This document shows positions 24,157 through 30,823 of a DNA stretch of 30,823 bases, one piece after another. A program made the position numbers and the translations under genes. The stretch covers positions 1 to 30,823 of the forward strand of contig JBDIVL010000050.1 in the NCBI GenBank assembly GCA_039794405.1. Reading direction: 5' to 3'. Origin of the DNA: JBDIVL01 sp039794405 (GTDB taxonomy: Bacteria; Planctomycetota; Brocadiia; Brocadiales; Brocadiaceae). The first letter of the stretch is position 1. Each line of letters begins with the position of its first letter. The notes under the pieces are model-generated. The model did no database searches, had not been told where the DNA came from, and saw only the letters and a list, made by a program, of their open reading frames with translations.

Positions 24157-24220
24157 CACCCCCTAACCCCTCTCAAGAGGGGAATCAAAAAGTCCCCTCC
24201 TGGGAGGGGTAGGGGTGGGT
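24157..24220. repeat. C/G-rich double palindrome
   Basis: CCCCTCT-CA-AGAGGGG (24167-24182) and CCCCTCC-TG-GGAGGGG (24194-24209) stand side by side, and the outer flanks (ACCCCCTAACCCCTC with GAGGGGTAGGGGTGGGT) also pair. Confidence 0.6.
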
Positions 24221-24290
24221 AAAAAGTCGTTGGGTTTTTGCCTTTTAAAACCCAATCTAATTTAATGCTTAGGAAATTCAATGTTTTGTT

Positions 24291-24381
24291 GTAGGGGCGA
24301 ACCTTGTGTTCGCCCAAATGGGAAACAAACAGAAACATTTGAATTGTCCAGGGCAAGGGCGAACACAAGGTTCGCCCCTAC
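24291..24381. repeat. MITE-like element with perfect 25-base inverted ends
   Basis: Bases 24291-24315 (starting GTAGGGGCGAACCTTGTG) are the exact complement of 24357-24381. Inside, CAAATG (24315-24320) pairs with CATTTG (24336-24341). GTAGGGGCGAACC ends are common in dispersed bacterial elements. Confidence 0.7.
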
Positions 24382-24479
24382 TGCGGTCACAAACAAAGTT
24401 GCCGAAGGCCTAATTAAATCAGCTTATAGCTGGGGGACGAACCCAGCACCACACTTTCCGGTTTATTCAGGCCCGGTAC

Positions 24480-26663
24480 TTACCCTTCACTCATCATCTT
24501 TGCCCTCACCAATCTTAGTTCTTCATAAGAATAGCCGTTTCCCAGTTTTTCCTTTACCGGGCTTAATAAGCTTGTGCCGAGACTTTGTAGTGCTTGCCTG
24601 ATCTGCTGTTGTTTTTTGTGGTCAACAATGCTCTCTATAGAGATATCTTCACCATCCAGAATAAGTTTTTCGAGATGGGAGACGATCGTGGACAGGGTTA
24701 AATCTCTTTTTTCTGCAATTTCGTGAATTGTAAATCCCTGCCGGTAAAGTTCCCGTGTTTCTTGAATGGTGGAAGTCTTTATCTGTTTCGGGGCGATCTC
24801 AGGATGTTTCGGGGCAATTTGTCTTGGCTCAATATGGCTTTGCCTGCAGTAATCGATGATTTCCTCAAGAAAAACTTTTCCATATTTATTCAGTTTTTGT
24901 TCACCAATACCACTAATCCTGCGTAAATCGGGCAAGCTGTGGGGATAATAAGCAGACATTTCCTTTAAGCTGGTATCATGAAAGATAATATAGGGAGGTA
25001 TGCCTTCCTGATCGGCCAGCGTCTTTCTTAAAACCCTCAAATGCTCAAATAAGATACGGTCGTAATCCTCATCCTTCTCATTTTTCTGCCGGATTGTGAG
25101 TGTTTCCTCTGGTTTTGTTAAAAATATCTTCTCATTCCGCAAAAGGATGTCCCGACTTTTTTCATTGAGTTTCAGAATGGGATATTTATCTCCATCGAGT
25201 TTTATGTACCCTAATTGAATTAATTCCCGGATTAATGCCTGCCACTGTGGTTTTGCATACTCTTTCCCAATACCATATGTCTTGATCGTATCATGCCGGT
25301 TTTGCAATATCTTTTGATTTCTCGAACCCTGCAGGACATCAATAACATACTGTATTCCAAACCGTTCACCCGTTCTGTAGATGCAGGATAATATCTTTTG
25401 TGCAGCAACCGTTCCGTCAAATCGTTCTTTTGGTTCCAGACAAACATCACAATTTCCACAGTTTGATGTATCAAAGCTTTCACCAAAATAGGCCAATAAT
25501 AACTTTCTCCGGCAAACGTTACTTTCACAATAGTTTATTAACTCCTTTAATTGTTTATAAGCGGCCTGTTTTTCGTTTTCATCTGTCTTCTGGTTGATGA
25601 AGTGTTCTATTTTGAATTTATCGGCATAGCTAAAGAACAGGATACAATCGCTTTTTAATCCGTCCCTTCCTGCACGTCCCGTTTCCTGATAATATCCTTC
25701 GATACTCTTTGGTAAATCGTAATGGATTACATACCGCACATTTGGTTTATCAATGCCCATACCAAAGGCTATTGTTGCTGCGATAATCTCGACATCTTCG
25801 CGGATAAACCGTTCCTGGTTTTCTGTTCTTGTTTCAGGAGATAATCCTGCATGGTATGGTAATGCACGATATCCTTGTGCCTGTAAACTCCTGGCTATGC
25901 TTTCTACCGTTTTTCGGCTTTGACAGTAAATGATTCCGGATTCCCTCTTTCTGTCTTTCAGATATTGAAGTATTTGGTGATACGCATTGTCCTTTGGTTT
26001 AATTTGGTAATGCAGGTTTTTTCTGTTAAAACTTGCCTTGAAAATCTTGTAATCGGACAGTTTTAGTTGTTTGATAATATCTTCTTGAACGACAGGGGTA
26101 GCAGTGGCCGTTAAAGCCATGACGGGTACTTCGGGAAATACCTCTTTCAATAACTGCAATTGACGATATTCAGTCCTGAAGTCATGTCCCCATTCGGAAA
26201 TACAATGCGATTCATCAATGGCGAACAGACAAATATTTAGTTGCTGTAAAAATTGCAAAAAATCCGGCATGACTAATCTTTCCGGTGCAATATAAAGGAT
26301 CTTTACCTTATTGTTTAAGAGGCTTTGTTTCCTCGCATCAATTTCATCATAATTCAATGAGCTGTTAATAAACGTTGCCGGAATACCGTTGGCCAGCAAT
26401 CCATCTACCTGATCCTTCATTAAGGCAATTAGGGGAGAAACGACAATGGTAACACCGCTAAAAAGAAGTGCGGGTAACTGATAGCATAAAGATTTGCCGC
26501 CGCCTGTTGGCATAAGGATAAAGATATCTCTCTTGTTGAGTATATCTTTAATAATATCTTCCTGGAGCGGGTAGAAGCTTGTATAACCAAAATATTTTTG
26601 CAATGTCCTGGTTATCGTTTCGGTGTGTTCCTGTTTATTTTCGTCTGTTTTGTTCCTTTCCAT
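24480..26663 (-). CDS. recQ: ATP-dependent DNA helicase RecQ
   Basis: A 727-residue RecQ with full domain set. Walker A is LMPTGGGKSLCYQ (residues 50-62). The Walker B box is AIDESHCISEWGHDFR (148-163), DESH instead of the DEAH of E. coli. Motif VI is YYQETGRAGRDG (324-335). Zinc ligands are Cys384, 402, 405 and 408 (VCRRKLLLAYFGE; NCGNCDVC). The winged-helix RQC domain runs about 415-520 and an HRDC domain about 535-615 (RILFEHLRVLRKTLADQEGI; LRRISGIGEQKLNKYG). The last 100 residues are an extra helix-turn-helix (TRELYRQGFTIHEIAEKRDL) as in longer RecQ proteins. RecQ unwinds recombination intermediates and structured DNA. It stands alone, next to a large palindrome array. Confidence 0.97.
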   Translation of the reverse strand: MERNKTDENKQEHTETITRTLQKYFGYTSFYPLQEDIIKDILNKRDIFILMPTGGGKSLCYQLPALLFSGVTIVVSPLIALMKDQVDGLLANGIPATFINSSLNYDEIDARKQSLLNNKVKILYIAPERLVMPDFLQFLQQLNICLFAIDESHCISEWGHDFRTEYRQLQLLKEVFPEVPVMALTATATPVVQEDIIKQLKLSDYKIFKASFNRKNLHYQIKPKDNAYHQILQYLKDRKRESGIIYCQSRKTVESIARSLQAQGYRALPYHAGLSPETRTENQERFIREDVEIIAATIAFGMGIDKPNVRYVIHYDLPKSIEGYYQETGRAGRDGLKSDCILFFSYADKFKIEHFINQKTDENEKQAAYKQLKELINYCESNVCRRKLLLAYFGESFDTSNCGNCDVCLEPKERFDGTVAAQKILSCIYRTGERFGIQYVIDVLQGSRNQKILQNRHDTIKTYGIGKEYAKPQWQALIRELIQLGYIKLDGDKYPILKLNEKSRDILLRNEKIFLTKPEETLTIRQKNEKDEDYDRILFEHLRVLRKTLADQEGIPPYIIFHDTSLKEMSAYYPHSLPDLRRISGIGEQKLNKYGKVFLEEIIDYCRQSHIEPRQIAPKHPEIAPKQIKTSTIQETRELYRQGFTIHEIAEKRDLTLSTIVSHLEKLILDGEDISIESIVDHKKQQQIRQALQSLGTSLLSPVKEKLGNGYSYEELRLVRAKMMSEG

Positions 26664-26735
26664 TTACTTTTTTATTTTAACACAGAAGAATGTAAATATG
26701 TACTGATTTTCCAACGTAGGTATTTGATTTTATTC

Positions 26736-27308
26736 TTAATTTTGTTCTGTAGAGGTTGTTGTGGTATAGATGTAATCCCCTTTAGGGGTATCGTCTCCAT
26801 TCGCTTCATTTCCTGCAGCATAAAATGTTACAGGCTCCAGTATTTCGGAGATCGGTGCAGTCCATTGTACACGCCAACTGGCATTACCATATTGACTGCT
26901 GCCTACTGTGGTATGTTTTATATAATTTCCATTAGTAGTTTGGGTAGTATCATCGATACTGTTAAAGGTGCCGATATGGTTGTTGTTTGTGTCTAAGGCA
27001 GAAAGTTCGAAACCATGTTTAGCAGTGCTGGAATTATGAAAAGACACCTGTATAGTAATAACCTCACTCTGGGTGTAGCGAGGAGGTGCGAAAATCGAGA
27101 ATTTAGCATTTCCCGAATTAAGGGTATGAGAGTCATGGCAGCCTGCATCATAACACGTTTTGTAATTATCGGCAGGTGAACCCGTTCGTCCATCAGGAGG
27201 ACCGAGTGAATATGCAAATAATTTGTTTAAATATGAATGAAAGATACTACAAACAACGAGAAAAAGAGGAAAGGATAAAACGGATAGTTTAAAGAGTATC
27301 GTTTTCAT
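26736..27308 (-). CDS. Exported Reeler-like protein with a CX4CH motif
   Basis: A 190-residue exported protein; the second ATG (27308) is preferred as AAAGGAAA stands eight to nine bases before it. A signal or anchor helix (LFKLSVLSFPLFLVVCSIF) precedes SLGPPDGRTGSPADNYKTCY and the motif CYDAGCH (Cys52, Cys57, His58), where relatives have a CxxCH-type site after GAPG. The rest (FAPPRYTQSEVITIQVSFHN; HGFELSALDTNNNHIGTFNS; VQWTAPISEILEPVTFYAAG) has the Reeler / choice-of-anchor beta-sandwich style. CX4CH binds haem c in some tetrahaem cytochromes, so haem binding is possible but unproven. It is divergent from the FGE-like gene. A role in periplasmic redox or surface anchoring is inference. Confidence 0.7.
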   Translation of the reverse strand: MKTILFKLSVLSFPLFLVVCSIFHSYLNKLFAYSLGPPDGRTGSPADNYKTCYDAGCHDSHTLNSGNAKFSIFAPPRYTQSEVITIQVSFHNSSTAKHGFELSALDTNNNHIGTFNSIDDTTQTTNGNYIKHTTVGSSQYGNASWRVQWTAPISEILEPVTFYAAGNEANGDDTPKGDYIYTTTTSTEQN

Positions 27309-27369
27309 GATGAAGTTTCCTTTCATGTAACTTACTGCGAAATGTGACTAGCTAAAATATTTTATCAGA

Positions 27370-27397
27370 TTGACAATTAAGTATTCTATGATAAACT
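27370..27397 (+). promoter_or_regulatory. Candidate promoter of the FGE-like gene
   Basis: TTGACA (27370-27375, perfect -35) and TAAACT (27392-27397) are 16 bases apart. Transcription would then start only a few bases before ATG 27408, implying a nearly leaderless message. Confidence 0.4.
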
Positions 27398-27407
27398 TTC
27401 AACACAT

Positions 27408-28307
27408 ATGATCAAAATAAATGAGGAAAAACAGAATGTCATTGATGATATGATACTTATTCCGGAAGGTCCTTTTCTCATGGGAAGCACAAAAGAGGAT
27501 ATTGACAGGTTATTGGATCTCGATCGCAACATTGAGACCAGCCGGCTGGATAATGAAATACCACAGAGAGAAGTCTTCTTGAGTGCCTACCTTATTGATA
27601 AGTATCCCGTAACCAATGCCCATTATAAAAGGTTTGTCGAATCTGGCGGTTATACTCAAAAGATTTTTTGGTCAGAGGCGGGATGGCAATATATCTCGCA
27701 GTCGAATCCATTGGAAGGTGATAGTTTGGATGACATTTTTCACGGTGAACACGATTGTCCCGTTGTAAATATTTCATGGTATGAGGCAGAAGCATTTGCA
27801 AAGTGGGCAGGGAAAAGGCTTCCGACCGAGGCAGAATGGGAAAAAGCAGCCCGCGGTATTGACGGGAGAATGTATCCATGGGGTAATGAGTTTGATAAAA
27901 CGAGATTAAATTGTGCCGAGATCAAGATTGAAAAGCCAACCCCTGTCATGAAATATCCACAAGGTCAGAGTGTGTATGGATGCTTTGATATGGCAGGAAA
28001 TGTATGGGAATGGGTAGCGGATTGGTATGATAGCCAGTATTATCGTTGTGCCCCTCTGAGAGATCCGCAAGGACCTGCTACAGCAGAGGAGAATCCCTAT
28101 TTCGGGAGGCCTGAGGATGTGGGCATTTCCATATACGAATTAAAGTCCTCTCCGGCAAGCAATTCACTGAGTGGTTGCAAGGTATTGCGGGGAGGTTCAT
28201 GGAATGGGTCCGGCGTTGTCCATATCCGGTGTGCGAACCGAGACTATGATGAACCGATCTACAAAAACGATACAATTGGCTTTCGCTGCGCGAGATCCCT
28301 CAAATAG
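27408..28307 (+). CDS. Formylglycine-generating-enzyme-like (SUMF1/FGE-sulfatase) domain protein
   Basis: A 299-residue protein of the FGE-sulfatase superfamily. Landmarks in order: MILIPEGPFLMGSTKEDIDR, then IPQREVFLSAYLIDKYPVTN, CPVVNISWYEAEAFAKWAGK with RLPTEAEWEKAARG, YPWGNEFD, GCFDMAGNVWEWVADWYDSQ, and RGGSWNGSGVVHIRCANR with IGFRCARS at the end. True FGEs carry two copper-binding cysteines in RGGSYLCHxSYC. Here the first position is not Cys, so formylglycine formation is unlikely. There is no signal peptide. The start has no visible Shine-Dalgarno and lies directly after the promoter; ATG 27450 is an alternative. Partner gene unknown; a regulatory or binding role is possible. Confidence 0.85.
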   Translation: MIKINEEKQNVIDDMILIPEGPFLMGSTKEDIDRLLDLDRNIETSRLDNEIPQREVFLSAYLIDKYPVTNAHYKRFVESGGYTQKIFWSEAGWQYISQSNPLEGDSLDDIFHGEHDCPVVNISWYEAEAFAKWAGKRLPTEAEWEKAARGIDGRMYPWGNEFDKTRLNCAEIKIEKPTPVMKYPQGQSVYGCFDMAGNVWEWVADWYDSQYYRCAPLRDPQGPATAEENPYFGRPEDVGISIYELKSSPASNSLSGCKVLRGGSWNGSGVVHIRCANRDYDEPIYKNDTIGFRCARSLK

Positions 28308-28330
28308 AAGGGTTATTGATGTTTTTTTAT

Positions 28331-29077
28331 TTAATTATGCGATTCTGCCATATCGGATTTACGGGAAATCGAGAATTCATCTTTTGCCTTATCCGCCCAA
28401 CCTTTTGCTGTATAAGCAATGCCAAGCTTTTGGTGTATTTCTTTGCCGTTGGGTTTATAGGCGAGGGCGTTTTTAAATTCAACAATCGCATCGTCAATCT
28501 GTCCGTGTGAAAAGTAGGAAAAACCAAGGTTGTAGTGAATATATGCCTTTTGCTTTACCTTTTTTTCGGATATGAGTTCCAATGCCCTTTTATATTCAGC
28601 AATAGCCTCGCTGTGCAGCCCTTTACACCGGTATGAGTAGCCAAGGTTGTAATGTGCCTCTGCCGAGTCTGGATTTTGAGTAACGGCTGTTTGAAAGGCA
28701 CAGATAGCCTCCTCCCTCATCCCCATATCACGGTAGAGGATGCCTTGATGATAGTAAATATCGGGATAATTTTTATTGGTTTCCAGGATTTTCTTATACG
28801 CTGCCAAGGCCTCCTGATGTTTTCCCTGATTGTGGGAGTCAAGTGCATATTGAAATACTGTATCATTGTCCATGAGGTTTAGTTTGTTATTGAGTTGTTG
28901 GTCGCTAACATCCGAAGGAGTGGCCTGCTCGGTTGTTTTCCCTTTCAGTATTTTATCTCCACTATTTCCAGGATTATAAATCGTTCCCACATTCATGGAA
29001 GGTGCATCATTCTTGCTGCAATCCATTGTTAAAACTGCAAGGGAAAAACAGAGAGGGATTATAATGTGGCTTTTCAT
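28331..29077 (-). CDS. TPR-repeat lipoprotein
   Basis: A 248-residue exported TPR protein. The signal segment MKSHIIIPLCFSLAVLTMDC ends in a possible lipobox (Cys20, with Asp at -1 atypical), followed by a Ser/Asn-rich linker of about 50 residues. At least four 34-residue TPR units follow: FQYALDSHNQGKHQEALAAY, PDIYYHQGILYRDMGMREEA, SAEAHYNLGYSYRCKGLHSE and AYIHYNLGFSYFSHGQIDDA, with a further degenerate one at the end. Such arrays mediate protein contacts in envelope assemblies. AAAGG lies about eight bases before the ATG. It converges on the FGE-like gene with 23 bases between stops, and lies 79 bases downstream of the M16 peptidase, perhaps in the same transcript. Confidence 0.85.
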   Translation of the reverse strand: MKSHIIIPLCFSLAVLTMDCSKNDAPSMNVGTIYNPGNSGDKILKGKTTEQATPSDVSDQQLNNKLNLMDNDTVFQYALDSHNQGKHQEALAAYKKILETNKNYPDIYYHQGILYRDMGMREEAICAFQTAVTQNPDSAEAHYNLGYSYRCKGLHSEAIAEYKRALELISEKKVKQKAYIHYNLGFSYFSHGQIDDAIVEFKNALAYKPNGKEIHQKLGIAYTAKGWADKAKDEFSISRKSDMAESHN

Positions 29078-29156
29078 GGTAAAAACCTTTCTTATAATAA
29101 AAATAGAAATGGATTTTAATCTTAATAGTAATATCAGATTCAGTTAATTGTTTTCG

Positions 29157-30443
29157 TTACCTAAGAAATGCAATCGTGTGTTTCTTGCTTAACCAATTGT
29201 AGACACCTACAACGATAAAATTGCGCTTTTCGGGTACAAATATTTCAGAAACAGCGTTATGCACATCTTCCAATTTTATATCACGAATCTTTTGTGCTTG
29301 TTTTTCAGGGGTATCGGGTATTTTGGGGGCAATTAAAAGTTCCTCAATACCAAACCAGTTTGCCATAGCGAGCGGACTATCCATGACGAGCTGTGTCTGA
29401 CTAAATACCCGCTCTTCAGTCCTTTTAAGTTCCTGTTCAGTTATGCCTTCATGAAAAAGCTTGTGTACCTCATCCATAACAGCCCGCATGGTCTTTTCGA
29501 AATTTTCCTTTTTCGTAGATGTATAAATATCGATAGAGCCTACATCAGAAAACATGGTAGGATAACAGGTAATCTCATAGACAAGACCCAATTTTTCCCG
29601 CAGGCTTAATGGCAATCGGGAACTGATTCCTCCACCGAGGACATCTGCGATCAGGAGCATGATAATGGCATTTTTATGCTTATACGGATAAGCCTTATGG
29701 CAAAGTTTGAAGCTTGTCGTTTGGGATGGTGATTTTTTAAACAGATATTTCGGTTCAGTTTGAACAGTCTTTAAAGGAGGTTTTTGGCAAAGGAACTTTC
29801 CTTGTAAATTTCCAAATGTTTCATGTATGAGGTGGGCAACCAATTCCTTCTTGAAACTTCCACTGACGCAAAGGACAATATTTTCCGGAACGAAAAATTT
29901 CTTATAGTAGGTAGTCAGATCTTCGGCAGTCAGGATTTCAATGGTTTTTTCATCTCCAAATAACGGCGTTCCTTCTGAACCATCTTTCCACATAAGACAA
30001 AAAGATATGTCATCAATACATACATAATCCCCTTTTACATCTACAAATTGTTTTATCTCTTCCCGGAGGATACTTTTTTCTGTCTCCACATCGTCTGGTT
30101 TAAAATTTCCACCGAGGATTATGTCGCTTAAGATGCGCAGTCCCTTCTTCAGATGCCTATTGTGAGTCTGGATGATTACGGCAGTATGTTCCGGGGATGT
30201 ATATGCATCGCTTTCTCCACCGATATCGTCTATGGCTTGTAATAATTCGAAAGAATTCCCGAAATGTCTTGTTCCACGGAAGAGCATATGTTCGAGGAGG
30301 TGTGAGACACCGCTTTTTTTCTCTTCTTCATGCCGGGAACCGATACCGATGTATGCAGACATAACTACAGAGTGAATGTGCGGCATTTCTAAATAAATTA
30401 CCCTAAGCCCATTAGGCAGTACTTCTTTACTGTATGTATACAT
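29157..30443 (-). CDS. M16 family zinc peptidase (processing-peptidase-like)
   Basis: A 428-residue single-unit M16 protease. The inverted zinc motif is HLLEH (His48, Glu51, His52) in VSHLLEHMLFRGTRH; the third ligand Glu about 77 residues on is in ETEKSILREEI (Glu128/129). FGNSFELLQAIDDIGGESDA and YTSPEHTAVI follow the PqqF/mitochondrial processing-peptidase pattern. The second, non-catalytic half (about residues 215-428) includes a Gly-rich stretch GGGISSRLPLSLREKLGLVY with the conserved R..LGL.Y. No signal peptide is visible, so it should be cytoplasmic. Most likely it degrades or trims small peptides. A small frame ends one base before its ATG. Confidence 0.93.
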   Translation of the reverse strand: MYTYSKEVLPNGLRVIYLEMPHIHSVVMSAYIGIGSRHEEEKKSGVSHLLEHMLFRGTRHFGNSFELLQAIDDIGGESDAYTSPEHTAVIIQTHNRHLKKGLRILSDIILGGNFKPDDVETEKSILREEIKQFVDVKGDYVCIDDISFCLMWKDGSEGTPLFGDEKTIEILTAEDLTTYYKKFFVPENIVLCVSGSFKKELVAHLIHETFGNLQGKFLCQKPPLKTVQTEPKYLFKKSPSQTTSFKLCHKAYPYKHKNAIIMLLIADVLGGGISSRLPLSLREKLGLVYEITCYPTMFSDVGSIDIYTSTKKENFEKTMRAVMDEVHKLFHEGITEQELKRTEERVFSQTQLVMDSPLAMANWFGIEELLIAPKIPDTPEKQAQKIRDIKLEDVHNAVSEIFVPEKRNFIVVGVYNWLSKKHTIAFLR

Positions 30444-30444
30444 G

Positions 30445-30546
30445 TTATTTTCTTATTTGAAATTTGGGCTCTGGAATTTTCTGTGTAATATAAATAACTG
30501 CAAGTATGACTCCAACAAGTGATATTTTCAGATACCTCCATGCAAT
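30445..30546 (-). CDS. Possible 33-residue single-span membrane peptide
   Basis: On the minus strand a frame is open from just after a stop inside purN to TAA (30447-30445), one base before the M16 ATG. From an ATT codon (30546-30544) it reads IAWRYLKISLVGVILAVIYI then a polar tail ending PEPKFQIRK. That is a basic start, a 14-residue hydrophobic span, then a charged tail, typical of small membrane proteins. GGGG precedes the ATT. There is no ATG, GTG or TTG in the frame before the span, so a non-standard start, a decayed start or pure chance are all open. Confidence 0.3.
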   Translation of the reverse strand: MAWRYLKISLVGVILAVIYITQKIPEPKFQIRK

Positions 30547-30556
30547 ATGGCCCCAT

Positions 30557-30823
30557 CTACGGGCTGATTATTCTTACCTTTCTACCCTCAATCTTTAACC
30601 TTCGTGCGGCAAAGAGGCGTATCGCCTCAGGATAGGCTTCGCATTCCTCTTTGAATACGCGTGCTGCAAGGGATTCCGGAGTGTCATTATCAAAAACGGG
30701 AACAGCCCTTTGTATAATAATTGGTCCATTATCGTATGTATTGTCGGCGAAATGTACCGTGCATCCGGAAATCTTTGCACCATAATTGATAACGGCCTCG
30801 TGGACCTTCTTGCCATAATACTG
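30557..30823 (-). CDS. purN: Phosphoribosylglycinamide formyltransferase, C-terminal part
   Basis: Transfers a formyl group from 10-formyltetrahydrofolate to GAR, the third step of purine synthesis. Read inward from the window edge, 88 codons are in frame to TAG (30559-30557): YYGKKVHEAVINYGAKISGC, then TVHFADNTYDNGPIIIQRAV and DTPESLAARVFKEECEAYPE. These are PurN signatures; the Asp of TYDNGP is the conserved catalytic Asp (Asp144 of E. coli). The N-terminal half with the phosphate-binding loop lies beyond base 30823. The stop is 114 bases before the M16 start, so both may share a transcript. Confidence 0.93.
   Translation of the reverse strand, partial: QYYGKKVHEAVINYGAKISGCTVHFADNTYDNGPIIIQRAVPVFDNDTPESLAARVFKEECEAYPEAIRLFAARRLKIEGRKVRIISP

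Larger units (their letters stand above)
23633..24479. other. 847-base gene-free region of consecutive palindromes
   Basis: No coding region is supported. At least eleven inverted repeats lie head to tail between the CBM-like gene and recQ; the main ones are listed separately. Flanking genes converge, so the area needs no promoters. Confidence 0.75.

Noticed and set aside
24167..24209. Rho-independent terminators for recQ or the CBM-like gene
   Set aside because: Stems are strong, but there is no T-run after them on the relevant strand and the same type of palindrome occurs far from gene ends.
23784..24381. Palindrome run as a CRISPR array
   Set aside because: The units differ in sequence, spacing is irregular and each is itself a hairpin; there is no constant direct repeat with unique spacers and no cas gene.
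24281..24601. 106-codon plus-strand frame entering the recQ 3' end
   Set aside because: Built from the 25-base inverted repeat and antisense recQ; no supporting signals.
30595..30816. 73-codon minus-strand frame at the window end
   Set aside because: It is out of frame with the clear PurN sequence covering the same bases.

Overview
The window reads as part of a Gram-negative bacterial chromosome of moderate to low GC, rich in intergenic palindromic repeats. An anammox planctomycete (Brocadiales, Brocadia/Kuenenia-like) is my best guess. This is inference from overall style: fused geranylgeranyl-reductase-like oxidoreductase, Reeler-type protein with a possible haem c motif, lipoprotein/TPR genes and repeat-laden spacers. 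No rRNA or tRNA is present to confirm it. I see no CRISPR array and no intact transposase.

Region 1 (1-10018) is a multidrug or lipid export locus. It holds the last codons of a TolC-type outer membrane protein, then an adaptor and RND permease pair (523-4837), then a TetR regulator with a second adaptor and RND permease (4977-10018). The two permeases differ at the proton-relay residues: the first has Asp-Asn and Asn-Asn, the second Asp-Asp and Lys. Similar terminal-repeat-like sequences (GGGGCTGTCCAAAAA and its complement) sit just outside both edges of the locus.

Region 2 (10404-15177) carries housekeeping and lipid-type genes: dapA (lysine/cell wall), folE (folate/pterin) and a 917-residue protein made of two consecutive FAD-dependent geranylgeranyl-reductase-like halves.

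Region 3 (15178-17010) is a 760-base nest of palindromes followed by two small secreted proteins of unknown function.

Region 4 (17011-23632) holds hxlB-like sugar isomerase, yggT, a HAD phosphatase fused to a dolichol/phytol-kinase-like membrane domain, ruvX, and a tight four-gene run: a U32 tRNA-hydroxylation protein (trhP-like), a PGPGW membrane protein, a PDZ/TPR lipoprotein and a secreted CBM-like protein. The last gene appears to lack an ATG, GTG or TTG start.

Region 5 (23633-24479) is about 850 bases of back-to-back hairpins with no gene. Region 6 (24480-30823) carries recQ, a Reeler-like exported protein with a CX4CH motif, a formylglycine-enzyme-like protein, a TPR lipoprotein, an M16 peptidase, a possible tiny membrane peptide, and the 3' end of purN.

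The most unusual content is the set of palindromic intergenic elements, the two fusion/duplication proteins, and the probable non-standard start codons.
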